Counted from the stretch's first letter, positions 29,716-38,940 are shown. The stretch: DNA of 61,832 nt from Bacteroidota bacterium (GCA_018818165.1 JAHISP010000069.1:1-61832), one strand, 5' to 3'. Notes: a model not told the origin generated them from the letters alone. Translations and numbers: made by a program.

Positions 29716-30618
29716 TTAATTAAATGAGTACATTAAAGATATTGTATGCCCTGTACCAAGTCCGTATGAATATGGAGTAAAAGCATAATCAAAATTAATT
29801 CCGTGCCAATAAACACCTAAGCCAGCTGTTAATCCTTTAGATTCATATCCGGACATATAACCTAATCTAATAGCAATTAAATTATCATAAAAGACTTCTG
29901 CACCAGCATGGATATGAGTATCATCAGTATCAATATATTTTTGAACCCCACCAATAACTCTAACAACTGAGCTAATTTCTTGCAAATTAAAATTGTAAGA
30001 AGCTCCGGCTCTAAAATCGGTTGGAAGTTTTGTTACTTCATTTCTTAGTTCAGACAGAGATCCAATATTTTTTAGCGATGCTCCAAAATTTAGTCCTTCA
30101 ATAATGCTTTTGTAACTAACTCCAAAATCAAAAACATAACCGCTTGATTCATCGGATAGTAAATTTTCATAAACATATTTTGCTGTAGCACCGACAGAAA
30201 TATTTTCCAACACATTAATTCCAGTTGATAATGAGCCAAACATATAATGAGCGTTAAAAGTTGATTGAGGAACCTCAGAGGCAATTGTTCTAACTTCAAG
30301 CTCACTAATTGTAGTGTTGTTAACTCCAATAGCAAATGGAAGTCCGAATAAGCTGAAACTTGCACCAACTAATTGAGTTGACATATCTTGAATAGATTGA
30401 ATATGCGTAAGCATAATCTGAGGATTTTGATAATCAGCTAATAAAGCTGGATTATAATTCAGCGCTGTTAAATCATTTATTCCAACAACGCCTAAGTCAC
30501 TCATTGCAATATTGCGTGCACCAAATCCATTTTTCAAAAAGGAAACTCCAGTGTTGCCAGCAGTTTGGGCAAAAACGGATACAGCACTTATTAAAACCAA
30601 AACTAATATTTTTTTCAT
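29716..30618 (-). CDS. PorV/PorQ-family outer-membrane protein
   Basis: A 300-residue protein with a signal peptide (ends SVFAQ) and an outer-membrane beta-barrel of the PorV/PorQ (UPF0164) type. The family N-terminal signature is visible as GFGARNIAMSDLGVVGIN followed by LNYNPALLA, and the protein ends in alternating strands (HTISLMYSFN). PorV carries type IX secretion cargo from the translocon to the attachment machinery, and several paralogs per genome are usual in this group. It is the second PorV-like gene after an upstream one, separated by a palindromic repeat. Its specific cargo is unknown; the nearby propeller proteins are candidates. Confidence 0.8.
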   Translation of the reverse strand: MKKILVLVLISAVSVFAQTAGNTGVSFLKNGFGARNIAMSDLGVVGINDLTALNYNPALLADYQNPQIMLTHIQSIQDMSTQLVGASFSLFGLPFAIGVNNTTISELEVRTIASEVPQSTFNAHYMFGSLSTGINVLENISVGATAKYVYENLLSDESSGYVFDFGVSYKSIIEGLNFGASLKNIGSLSELRNEVTKLPTDFRAGASYNFNLQEISSVVRVIGGVQKYIDTDDTHIHAGAEVFYDNLIAIRLGYMSGYESKGLTAGLGVYWHGINFDYAFTPYSYGLGTGHTISLMYSFN

Positions 30619-30641
30619 ATTCTCATTATTTTATTTTTGAA

Positions 30642-30741
30642 TGTCATTCCCCTTCGATTTTTAATCGGGAGATTTTTTTACTTACTGAAATTCCCGATAA
30701 AAATATTTCCCATGCAAAACACGGGACAGACGGGAATGACA
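30642..30741. repeat. Palindromic intergenic repeat (TGTCATTCCC family), copy 1
   Basis: About 100 bp bounded by perfect 10-bp inverted ends TGTCATTCCC and GGGAATGACA, with internal hairpin-forming segments including ATTCCCGATAA. The same ends and the same internal motif occur at 38867-38940. The size and structure suit a non-coding REP/MITE-like element. It lies between two PorV-like genes. Confidence 0.75.
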
Positions 30742-30800
30742 GCATTTTTACAAACATTATTTAATTATTTTAGAAAATAAATAATCATCCATTTTCCAAC

Positions 30801-31889
30801 TTAAAAGTTAATATCTATTCCAATAATATGCTGGTCAAAAGATGAATATGGTTCAACAACAAAAGCATAATTAAAACCAATATCCAGATTAACAATATCG
30901 TAAAAATACGAAAATCCCAATGAAGGACGCGAAGGAACTGAAGTGTTGCTCAAATCAAATTTATCCAAACCACCTCTTAGGAAAAGACCTTCGTAAATTC
31001 CATATTCAACTCCAAAACGTAAATAGTTATTTCCCGCGCTTGTGTTTTCAAGCTCTAAAGCAGCAATAAGGTTTTGTTGTTCAAGAAAATATGAAACTCC
31101 AATTTTTCTTAGCATTGGAAATTTATCGTCAATTGAAAATCCTTCCATACCATAAATTGGTGTTGTATCCCATTCATATTTACTTAATAAATCCGAAACC
31201 ACTGCAGAAATAGAAATTTTTTCGTTTACCTTGTACAATGCTCCAATATCAATTCCAAAAGTATTTGTGCTTATTTGATCATATAATTTGGAGTAATAGA
31301 ATTTTGCTGTAAAACCGATTGTAAGTTTATCAGTAAATTGATTTGCTAACGAAACAAAAAACTGATTTTCATACGGGTTTAGCTCACCAGTAACATTTCC
31401 TTGATTATCTCTCGCTGGAAAATTTGAAACACTTGCGTTGATTATTCCAGCACTTAATCCAGCAACTCGTGGTTTCTCAATAAATTTTCCATCACTATCT
31501 CTCTTACCAAATTCAAACTTGCGAGTAAAACTAACGAAATTAAGATTTCTATCTTGTGATAAAAATGAATATGAAGTTTGGAATGAATTGTTTTCCTGAT
31601 ACACAGAAAGTGCTGGATTATAATATGCAACTTTATCACCGGTAATTACTGATGACATTGCATTTCCCATTCCCATTCCTCTTGCGCCAAAACCCATGCG
31701 AGCAAAGGCTCCTGGCATGCTTGCTATTTCGCTGTATTGATTTGATTGAGCAAAAATATTTGAAACTAAGAACGTAATGAATATTACGCTCAATAAATTA
31801 ATAGATTTTAACAGATTGCCATGTCGTCCAAAAGAGAGTGGACTACTCGCAATGACAGTGGATAATTTATTTGTTTTTATATTTATCAT
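30801..31889 (-). CDS. PorV/PorQ-family outer-membrane protein with repeat-derived leader extension
   Basis: A 362-residue PorV-like barrel protein: MPGAFARMGFGARGMGMGNAMSSV-type signature (key part GFGARGMGMG), then AYYNPAL, and a C-terminal strand ending HIIGIDINF. The hydrophobic signal core INLLSVIFITFLV-S with a FAQ cleavage end lies at residues ~30-48. It is preceded by an unusually long N-terminus, of which residues ~11-26 are encoded by a palindromic repeat (31814-31857). The ATG overlaps the stop of the upstream propeller gene (ATGA), which supports this start. A role in type IX secretion of the adjacent cargo is inferred from the family and from gene coupling. Confidence 0.8.
   Translation of the reverse strand: MINIKTNKLSTVIASSPLSFGRHGNLLKSINLLSVIFITFLVSNIFAQSNQYSEIASMPGAFARMGFGARGMGMGNAMSSVITGDKVAYYNPALSVYQENNSFQTSYSFLSQDRNLNFVSFTRKFEFGKRDSDGKFIEKPRVAGLSAGIINASVSNFPARDNQGNVTGELNPYENQFFVSLANQFTDKLTIGFTAKFYYSKLYDQISTNTFGIDIGALYKVNEKISISAVVSDLLSKYEWDTTPIYGMEGFSIDDKFPMLRKIGVSYFLEQQNLIAALELENTSAGNNYLRFGVEYGIYEGLFLRGGLDKFDLSNTSVPSRPSLGFSYFYDIVNLDIGFNYAFVVEPYSSFDQHIIGIDINF
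31814..31857. repeat. Palindromic repeat of the TGTCATTGCGAG...GGCAATC type, inside a coding region
   Basis: Read on the minus strand the element begins TGTCATTGCGAGTAGTCC and ends GGACGACATGGCAATC. The paired segments are ATTGC/GCAAT and GTCC/GGAC. I recognise this pattern from palindromes usually found between genes in many bacteria. Here it lies in frame within the 5' end of the PorV-like gene. Confidence 0.7.
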
Positions 31890-33466
31890 TTCAACACCAT
31901 AATTTTACCAAAAAGAGGACTATTTAAAGCTTCTGAATCAATTCTGTAAAAATATACGCCATTTGTAACAATAGCTCCCAGCTCATCTTTCCCGTCCCAA
32001 AATTCAAATATCTCACCAGTGCCTCTTTGAGTATTTTGAACTAATACTCGAACCAGCTCCATATTAAAATTCATAATTCTAATTGTAACTTTTGCATCTT
32101 TGCTTTGACTGTATTTTATCTTTATCAATTCTTGAGCAGGAGAAAATGGATTTGGGAAGGCATAAGTTTCATCTGTCTTTAATTCTGAAGACGCAAGATA
32201 AACCTTCCACTCACCTTCCCAGAATCCGTTTGTTTCGCTTAATCTTGCTAAACCATTGTTTGACCCAACCCAAATATTGTAATCTGTAGCATTAAGTCTA
32301 TTGGATGTTGCTGCATAAAATATATTTGTTGCAATTGGTACATTTGTATAGGAATCTTTAATTTTTGTTGGTTGAATCCAAGTATTTCCATTATTATTGC
32401 TTCGGAATATTCCTTTATCGGTTGGAGCCATAACATCAAAATCAGAAGCATTAAAATATTTGAATCCAATATTATGTGCATGTTCATCGGGTAAAGTTAC
32501 TTCCCAATTTTTTCCACCATCAGAAGAGTGACTAACTGCCCAGTATTCGTCCAAACCTTCTGCTTTCCAAGTTGCTGCCCAGATTGAGTTATCAGCTTTG
32601 TTAAATCCTAATCCAACAACAAAATTACCACTAATTGGATTTGCTTGATTTTGATGATTAAACTTTTTCCAGCTAATTCCATTATCTGTTGATTTATTAA
32701 TTCCCCCCGATGTACCAACATAAAGCGTTGAATCATTTACACCAAGAACTGAAAACACACGATGATTTAACCAAGATTCATTTCCAAACTTGCCTGCAAC
32801 TGGCTGAAGACTGAAATTTAATACATCGTTTGGACTAATAGAATCAAGTGTATCTGGAGGAAGGATAACTCTTTCCCAAGTTACTCCCATATCAGATGAT
32901 TTTCGCAAACCACCAGCAAATGATGAAATCCAAACTGTGTTTTTTGTAAATGCAACATCGTAGCTAATATTATTAATTGTGGTTGTTACTGGCAGAGCAC
33001 GCAAAGTATTTATTCCATAAACAATTGAGGAATCACCAGCATTATCTACTGGTTGTGGAATTGAAGTCCAAGATTTACCATTATCAGTTGAATATTTAAT
33101 TCCCGTTCCATCTGGGAGATATTCCCCATTAATTTCAGTAGTTTTTCCAGTAGTTGCCCAAATTATACCATTGTTATAACCAATAGCAGTTGTGCCATCT
33201 TCGCCAAAAGGTTCTTTTTGATAAAAATTTGTCCAATTCTCGCCGTTATCCTCCGATAAACTCAAACCGCGTGATGTGCCAAGAATTATTAAATTATCAG
33301 TAGCTATAATATCTTGAATTGAATTGCTTGACGGTGTCTCATCATTTATGGATTGCAAATTATCAATTTTATTAAGTTTCTTTTTGTCAAGTTGGTAACT
33401 CTTTGGAGAATACTGCCCAAATACTGCCGAATAAATAAAGAACAATACTAATATTTGTTTTATCAT
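31886..33466 (-). CDS. Exported BNR/YCF48-like beta-propeller protein with FlgD-like C-terminus
   Basis: A 526-residue protein with a signal peptide (ends AVFGQ). Repeated propeller motifs of the photosystem-assembly/sialidase type follow: SEDNGENWTNFY, STDNGKSWTSI, SSDMGVTWERV, STDNGISWKKF, SSDGGKNWEV and SNNNGNTWI. Residues ~435-526 form a FlgD Ig-like / type IX sorting-like domain (FPNPFSPAQE..., VLVQNTQRGTGEIFEFWDG, NGVYFYRI). The body is strongly similar to the paralog at 34523-36079, but the C-terminal domain is of a different type. It overlaps the upstream lipoprotein gene by 4 bp and the downstream PorV-like gene by 4 bp, so the three form a tight operon. The ligand or enzymatic role is unknown. 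Confidence 0.8.
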   Translation of the reverse strand: MIKQILVLFFIYSAVFGQYSPKSYQLDKKKLNKIDNLQSINDETPSSNSIQDIIATDNLIILGTSRGLSLSEDNGENWTNFYQKEPFGEDGTTAIGYNNGIIWATTGKTTEINGEYLPDGTGIKYSTDNGKSWTSIPQPVDNAGDSSIVYGINTLRALPVTTTINNISYDVAFTKNTVWISSFAGGLRKSSDMGVTWERVILPPDTLDSISPNDVLNFSLQPVAGKFGNESWLNHRVFSVLGVNDSTLYVGTSGGINKSTDNGISWKKFNHQNQANPISGNFVVGLGFNKADNSIWAATWKAEGLDEYWAVSHSSDGGKNWEVTLPDEHAHNIGFKYFNASDFDVMAPTDKGIFRSNNNGNTWIQPTKIKDSYTNVPIATNIFYAATSNRLNATDYNIWVGSNNGLARLSETNGFWEGEWKVYLASSELKTDETYAFPNPFSPAQELIKIKYSQSKDAKVTIRIMNFNMELVRVLVQNTQRGTGEIFEFWDGKDELGAIVTNGVYFYRIDSEALNSPLFGKIMVLK

Positions 33467-34248
33467 TTCACCACCACGTTATGAGTAACCATATTACTTA
33501 ATTTTCCTCTTCTATCTCGAGCCCAAAATTCAAATTTTCTATCTCCACTTGCATCATGAAATTTATTTATTAATGAATAAATTCCATCTCCCTCAACTAA
33601 ATCTCCATGCAGGCTTGTGCCGTCATCATATAAAATTACTCTCATTGCTGAAGGATTGTTTGGCGAATAAAAATCTGCATAAACAGAATCAATATCACCT
33701 AGTCCATTCTCATCAGTAACTTGAATTGCAAACACAAAATACTTGTCATTTTCTAACGTATCTCTTAATGTCGGGCTTTCATCTACATAATAAAAAAGTG
33801 GATTTGAAGTTATGGGTGCTACATTACCCTGCATATTATCATACGTAAAATCATGAGAAGCAATTTTTTTCTCATCTTGAGATTCTGTTTGATAAAAATA
33901 ATCGATCGTGTAGTTAATACTTGGCATTAAGCTATCCATGGCAATTGAGGTAGTATATTCATTGTCTCCAGCTTTAGTCATATCTTTATGATATGTAATA
34001 TCAAAAGTTCCATCCTGGGAAACAACTTTAATCCAAACAGAAAGAAGTGCCTTTGAATCAGAGAAAGTGATTGAAGTAGTTAACTTTGTATCGGTTCCAG
34101 AATATGATAAAGTATTTGGTGCTTCAATATTTGTCACATTAAATTCGCCCAAACTTGGGTCGATTAATCCATCTTCAACTCCATCGCATCCAAAAAATAA
34201 AAGAGCGAAAAAAAAGATAAATAATAATTTTTGCATTTGTTTTCTCAT
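33463..34248 (-). CDS. Putative lipoprotein of unknown function
   Basis: A 261-residue protein beginning with a Lys-containing n-region and a hydrophobic core that ends in the lipobox LFFGC near residue 21, so it is predicted to be lipid-anchored in the envelope. The rest is beta-rich: an Ig-like first half and a second half with the segment VILYDDGTSLHGDLVEGDG, a pattern seen in calcium-binding or Big-like surface modules, followed by RKFEFWARDRRGKLSN. No family is recognised with certainty. Its stop overlaps the start of the propeller gene by 4 bp, suggesting the lipoprotein, the propeller protein and the PorV-like protein are made together. Confidence 0.7.
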   Translation of the reverse strand: MRKQMQKLLFIFFFALLFFGCDGVEDGLIDPSLGEFNVTNIEAPNTLSYSGTDTKLTTSITFSDSKALLSVWIKVVSQDGTFDITYHKDMTKAGDNEYTTSIAMDSLMPSINYTIDYFYQTESQDEKKIASHDFTYDNMQGNVAPITSNPLFYYVDESPTLRDTLENDKYFVFAIQVTDENGLGDIDSVYADFYSPNNPSAMRVILYDDGTSLHGDLVEGDGIYSLINKFHDASGDRKFEFWARDRRGKLSNMVTHNVVVK

Positions 34249-34522
34249 TTTATTGAAATTTAATTACAGAGGTATGATGAAGAAAGAGATTGAAATAAAG
34301 TAAACATCTCATAATAGAATTGCTCTGTAAAAGTTATTTAATATAGTAAATCCAAAATTTTCACAATTATAGTAGCAATTTTTCTATAAAATATTTCCTT
34401 CGTTTTTCGAGTAGCAAAAGTTAAAAACATGCACTTCTATTGTCAAGTCATTTATTCATCCTATATGCTTAAAATCGCAAACTAATACATATCACATTAA
34501 ATCCATTTTTTTTGCATAGTAT

Positions 34523-36079
34523 TTATTTTAGCAGAAGGATTTTTCTAATTTGTATATCATTGCCAGAAATTAAGTGAGCGAAATATATACCGGTTGATAA
34601 ATTTTTCGCAGTCCAATTAAAACTATAAGTACCTGAGTTTAAATATTTTTCAACAACACTTGCTACTTTCTCGCCGATTGAATTATAAATAGATAATGTA
34701 ACAAATTCACTATTAGGAATTGTAAATGAAAAAGTAGTACTTGGATTAAAAGGATTTGGATAATTTTGAGCTAAAGCAAATTCATTATTCAATGTAGAAG
34801 TTTTTTCTTTCAAAGCAGTTGGGACTATATAAACTTTCCAATCCCCTTCCCAGAAACCATTAGTTTCACTTAATCTTGCTAATCCATTATGCGATCCAAC
34901 CCAGATATTAAAATCTGATGTATTGGTTTTATTTGAGGCTGCTGAATAAAATATATTTGTCTCAATTGAAACATTAGTTAAAGCATCTTTTATTTCAGAC
35001 GGTTCTACCCAAGAAATACCATTATCGTTTGAACGATATATTCCATTATTAGTGGGGATGAATACATGTGACCCACCATCATCAAGGTATTTAAAACCAA
35101 AATTATGTGCTTGCTCGTTTGGCAAAGTGGTTTTCCAATTTTCACCACCATCTGTTGAGCGACTAACAGCCCAGTATTCATCTTGATCTTCAGCTTTCCA
35201 AGTTGCTGCCCAGATTGAATTATCTGCTTCATTAAATCCAAATCCAACAACAAAATTACCACTAATTGGATTTGCTTGATTTTGATGATTAAACTTTTTC
35301 CAGCTAATTCCATTATCTGTTGATTTATTAATTCCACCCGATGTACCAACATAAAGCGTTGAGTCGTTTACACCAAGAACTGAAAAAACACGATGATTTA
35401 GCCACGATTCCTGTCCAAACTTACCAGCAACTGGTTGAAGTGTGAAATCCAAAATATCATTTGGACTAATAGAATCAAGATTATCTGGAGGAAGAACAAC
35501 TCTTTCCCATGTTATGCCCATATCAGTTGACTTACGTAATCCACCAGCAAATGATGCAATCCAAACTGTATTTTTTGTAAATGCAATATCATAACTTATA
35601 TTATTATAAGTTGTAGTAATTGGTAAAGCCCTAATGTTATTAACTCCATAGATTATTGATGAGTCACCAGGATCATCAATTGGCTGAGGAATGGAAGTCC
35701 AAGTTGTGCCATTATCCAAAGAATATTTAATTCCAGTACCTTCTGGAAGATATTCCCCATTAACTACAGTAGTTTTTCCAGTTGTTGCCCAAATAGTACC
35801 GTTTTTATAACCAATAGCAGTTGAACCATCTTCACCAAAAGGTTCACTTTGATAGAAATTTGTCCAGTTCTCACCATTGTCTTCCGATAAACTTAAACCT
35901 TGTGAGGTTCCAAGGATTATCAAATTATCACTTGCAATAATATCTTGGATGGAATTGCTAGCAGGTGTAAAATCTGAAAATTTACTTAAATTTTCATTTT
36001 TAAATTGGTATGAATTTGGATAAAATTGAGCAAACAATGTTTGACTTAAAATTAGAATAACAAAAAATATACTTCTCAT
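34523..36079 (-). CDS. Exported BNR-like beta-propeller protein with type IX (type A) sorting domain
   Basis: A protein of about 518 residues with a signal peptide (ends TLFAQ), the same propeller motifs as its paralog at 31886-33466 (for example a shared TSGGINKSTDNGISWKK), and a classical type IX C-terminal sorting domain. That domain begins ALAQNYPNPFNPSTTFSF and continues with LSIYNSIGEKVASVV, GTYSFNW and LSTGIYFAHL before a basic end. It is predicted to be secreted by the type IX system and attached to the surface. I set the start at 36079, where AGAGGTG lies 6-7 bases upstream; the more upstream ATG would give an N-terminus without a normal signal peptide. It is monocistronic or first in a run of related genes. 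Confidence 0.85.
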   Translation of the reverse strand: MRSIFFVILILSQTLFAQFYPNSYQFKNENLSKFSDFTPASNSIQDIIASDNLIILGTSQGLSLSEDNGENWTNFYQSEPFGEDGSTAIGYKNGTIWATTGKTTVVNGEYLPEGTGIKYSLDNGTTWTSIPQPIDDPGDSSIIYGVNNIRALPITTTYNNISYDIAFTKNTVWIASFAGGLRKSTDMGITWERVVLPPDNLDSISPNDILDFTLQPVAGKFGQESWLNHRVFSVLGVNDSTLYVGTSGGINKSTDNGISWKKFNHQNQANPISGNFVVGFGFNEADNSIWAATWKAEDQDEYWAVSRSTDGGENWKTTLPNEQAHNFGFKYLDDGGSHVFIPTNNGIYRSNDNGISWVEPSEIKDALTNVSIETNIFYSAASNKTNTSDFNIWVGSHNGLARLSETNGFWEGDWKVYIVPTALKEKTSTLNNEFALAQNYPNPFNPSTTFSFTIPNSEFVTLSIYNSIGEKVASVVEKYLNSGTYSFNWTAKNLSTGIYFAHLISGNDIQIRKILLLK

Positions 36080-36185
36080 TTTTACACCTCTTAAAATGTT
36101 ATTTACAAAGTTCATTTTTTCTTGAAAATTTGAGATGTAAACTTTACATTTAGCAATAAATTATCAAGTCACTTATTTATCCCAT

Positions 36186-37139
36186 TTAAAGTGAAATAAC
36201 AAAAGGAGAAGGAGCAAATGAAATAATTAAGATAAAGAAACTAATGTAACCTAAAATCATTCTTTTTGTATCAAGTGGTTTAAAATTAAAAACTGGAGGA
36301 TGTTTAACTTTAATTACAAAATTTAAAATTAAAGCCCAAAATAGCCAGCCCATCCAACCAAAATTAAAACCAAGTTCAAAAAAAGAATCCAATGCTCCCA
36401 AAATTCCAAGAAGGATAAGTAAAATCATAAATATTGATGCAATAACTTCGTGCTTTCTTTGCCCAAACATGCTGTATGCGATATGTCCGCCATCTAATTG
36501 TCCAACAGGAATCATATTCATCGCGGTTATAAATAACCCGAGCCATCCAGCTGTTAAATATGGATAATGGTAAATTTCTGTCATTGGTGGAATAAAATTG
36601 GTTGGTGTATTAAAAATTGAATTGAACAATTCAAACAAAATTGAACTTCCAAATTTTAGGCTTATTGCATTCTGTCCATAACTTGGAGAAAAATAATCTG
36701 GATGAATTGATAAAATATATTGTGGCTCAGGCAAATTCAAATATCCAAAAACAAGAACTATTAGGGCAGCAATAAAACCAGCAATTGGACCGGCAATTCC
36801 AATATCAAACATTGCTTTGTTTGAAACAATTATTGAACGAGTTTTGATAACAGCTCCCATCGTTCCAAAATTAAGAAAACCAGCCAATGGTGGAAAAGGA
36901 ATAAAGTATGGAAGTGTAACATCAACTTTGTGATAACGAGCGGCAAAGTAATGACCAAACTCATGAACGCCTATAATAAAAAGGACAGAAAATGTGTAAG
37001 GAAATGCTACTGATAAATCAAAAAAATCGTATGGACCAGGTTTCCCGGTTATCCATTCAGTTCCAGCAAGCAAAGTTGTAGCAATAGTTACAATAAATAA
37101 AACTACATGAATAATAGGTGAATGTTTTTTATCAAACAT
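36186..37139 (-). CDS. Membrane-embedded M50/site-2-type zinc metalloprotease
   Basis: A 317-residue polytopic protein with the intramembrane zinc motif VHEFGHYFAARYHKV (HExxH) near residue 60 and the second metal-ligand segment NMIPVGQLDGGHIAYS (NxxPxxxLDGG) near residue 210, as in site-2 proteases. The form is compact, with no PDZ domain, like the plant EGY and many bacterial relatives. It is predicted to cleave transmembrane regulatory proteins or remnant signal peptides. It overlaps the upstream GT2 gene by 8 bp, so it is translated as part of the glycosyltransferase/deacetylase operon; substrate unknown. Confidence 0.88.
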   Translation of the reverse strand: MFDKKHSPIIHVVLFIVTIATTLLAGTEWITGKPGPYDFFDLSVAFPYTFSVLFIIGVHEFGHYFAARYHKVDVTLPYFIPFPPLAGFLNFGTMGAVIKTRSIIVSNKAMFDIGIAGPIAGFIAALIVLVFGYLNLPEPQYILSIHPDYFSPSYGQNAISLKFGSSILFELFNSIFNTPTNFIPPMTEIYHYPYLTAGWLGLFITAMNMIPVGQLDGGHIAYSMFGQRKHEVIASIFMILLILLGILGALDSFFELGFNFGWMGWLFWALILNFVIKVKHPPVFNFKPLDTKRMILGYISFFILIISFAPSPFVISL

Positions 37140-38229
37140 ATTCTCTCTCTTTCCAAGTTACTTTTCTGGTAAAAATTAAAATAATTGGAATTATTACAAC
37201 ATAAAGGATAAAATAAAGTTCAAACAAGAAAAAGTGTTTTGCTTTTAATGTTAAACCCAACTTTTGATGAACTGGAGCAATTAGGAAATAGTCAATAATT
37301 ATTTTAAAAGTCAGTAAGGGAATAATTGCTTTTGAAAACATAAAAGGTGAAATTAAAATCATGAGATTTGCTAAAAAAGCAGTCCCAATTATCACTAAAC
37401 CGTAAAATCGCATTTCCAAACCTCCAACTGACCATCGCTTCTTTTGATGATAAAGTTCTTTGAATGTACTGCACGCCTTTGAAGTCACTAATGCTTCTTT
37501 ATCAATTGGATAAATTATTTTATATTTTTTCAACGAATCAATTGCCATCAGTAAATTAAAATCCTCTGTAACAGAAAATTCCAAACCTTCATAGCCACCA
37601 ACCTCTTCATAAGCCGATTTACGATACGACATGTTATTCCCAATGCAACTCATGGGTTTGCCAATATTAATTGCACCACTTGCAGTTGAGAGCAAATAAA
37701 TAAAATCAACAGACTGCATTGCGGAAAAGCTATCAATTTCAAATTGGTTTGTCATTCCATTTACAATTGCGACCGAATCATCAACATAGTACGATGCAAT
37801 TCGTTTAGCCCAAGTTGGAGCAACAACACAATCTGCGTCTGTGGTAAGAATAATCTCGTTGGAAGCAATCTCAATTCCATTTGATATTGCAAGAGTTTTC
37901 CCTTTCAAATCCCCTTTTTTCTTGGAAGAAATAATTTTTCTAAACTTTGGTTTACCAAAAATAAATTCATCAATAATTTGTCCAGTTTTATCGGTTGAAT
38001 TATCGTCAACTAATATTATTTCAATTTTGTTTTCTGGAAACTCAAGTTTATCAAGAGATTCAATACATTCCAAAATATTTTGTTCTTCGTTTCGAGCTGC
38101 AACAATAATAGAGACTGAAGGAAGTTTATCATCTTCTAACTTTGGAAATGTTTTAGAAGCTCCAATAATTACAACTGCCGTAAAAACAAAATATATTGAG
38201 AGAATAATTAAGAATACTATTTCAAACAT
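37132..38229 (-). CDS. Membrane-bound family 2 glycosyltransferase
   Basis: A 365-residue enzyme with one N-terminal helix, a cytoplasmic GT-A domain and C-terminal helices. GT2 signatures: SIIVAARNEEQNILECIESL, ILVDDNSTDKTGQII (first Asp pair), LTTDADCVV (DxD-like), a TEDFNLLM segment (ED acceptor motif) and QKKRWSVGG (QxxRW-like). The last motif is typical of processive or lipid-linked transferases. Its start lies 13 bp inside the end of the deacetylase gene and its end overlaps the M50 gene. It is paralogous to the GT2 at 38969-40102. The product is unknown, possibly a polysaccharide or glycolipid. Confidence 0.88.
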   Translation of the reverse strand: MFEIVFLIILSIYFVFTAVVIIGASKTFPKLEDDKLPSVSIIVAARNEEQNILECIESLDKLEFPENKIEIILVDDNSTDKTGQIIDEFIFGKPKFRKIISSKKKGDLKGKTLAISNGIEIASNEIILTTDADCVVAPTWAKRIASYYVDDSVAIVNGMTNQFEIDSFSAMQSVDFIYLLSTASGAINIGKPMSCIGNNMSYRKSAYEEVGGYEGLEFSVTEDFNLLMAIDSLKKYKIIYPIDKEALVTSKACSTFKELYHQKKRWSVGGLEMRFYGLVIIGTAFLANLMILISPFMFSKAIIPLLTFKIIIDYFLIAPVHQKLGLTLKAKHFFLFELYFILYVVIIPIILIFTRKVTWKEREYV

Positions 38230-38855
38230 TTACTCGGATCTCCAATTTCGTAACCATTTTGTTTCGTTTTCTCGATTATGTAATCGATCGATTTTTCAAT
38301 TATAGCTTGTGATTTTAAGCTATCGTGTAACACAATTATAGAATTTTTATTTAAATATTTATCAACTGCAAAAATAACAATATTAAAATCACTTTTGTAA
38401 TCATAAGTTAATAACGACCACATTACATTTGTTAGATTATTCCTTTTCATTAGTGTTTCAGTTCGCAAACCAATTCTTCCGTGTGGAGGTCTAAAATATT
38501 TAGGTTTTACTCCAACTGTTTTCTCAATAATTTCTGAACATTTAATAATTGATGAATTAGCAGTTCTGTTAAAGAAATTAATATTTTGGTGCGATATTGT
38601 GTGATTTCCAATTAGATGACCATCCCGAATAATCTGTTTTGATAATTCTGGATATCTTTCAACATTTTCGCCAACACAGAAAAATATTGCTTTAATACTA
38701 TGTTCTTTCAATTTGTCTAATATTTTTGGAGTAGTTTCTGGATTTGGACCATCATCAAAGGTGAAAAGTATTTTGTCAACTTTTGATTCCCATATTGTTT
38801 TAGGAAAAAGTTTATGAAATATTTTTGGTGGAACATATTTTGTTTTTTTCATCAT
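38217..38855 (-). CDS. Polysaccharide deacetylase (NodB-like)
   Basis: A 212-residue enzyme of carbohydrate esterase family 4. The NodB motifs are complete: FTFDDGPNPETTP (catalytic and metal Asp) near residue 30, HTISH (metal His pair) near 80, RPPHGR near 120, and a late IVLHDS. It probably removes acetyl groups from an N-acetylated glycan. There is no signal peptide, so it may act on a cytoplasmic or membrane intermediate. It overlaps the downstream GT2 start, supporting a role on that enzyme's substrate or product. Confidence 0.9.
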   Translation of the reverse strand: MMKKTKYVPPKIFHKLFPKTIWESKVDKILFTFDDGPNPETTPKILDKLKEHSIKAIFFCVGENVERYPELSKQIIRDGHLIGNHTISHQNINFFNRTANSSIIKCSEIIEKTVGVKPKYFRPPHGRIGLRTETLMKRNNLTNVMWSLLTYDYKSDFNIVIFAVDKYLNKNSIIVLHDSLKSQAIIEKSIDYIIEKTKQNGYEIGDPSKCLK

Positions 38856-38866
38856 TTTATAAATCT

Positions 38867-38940
38867 TGTCATTCCCACATATTTCTGGTGGGAATCTTGA
38901 CCATTATTGAGATTCCCGATAAGAGCATTCGGGAATGACA
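38867..38940. repeat. Palindromic intergenic repeat (TGTCATTCCC family), copy 2
   Basis: A 74-bp element with the same ends TGTCATTCCC/GGGAATGACA as the copy at 30642. It folds into two successive hairpins: ATTCCCAC...GTGGGAAT and ATTCCCGA...TCGGGAAT. It lies between the polysaccharide deacetylase and the second GT2 gene. Confidence 0.8.

Noticed and set aside
37841-38305. 154-codon plus-strand frame across the GT2/deacetylase junction
   Set aside because: It is antisense to two strongly supported genes and shows no domain or ribosome-binding site.
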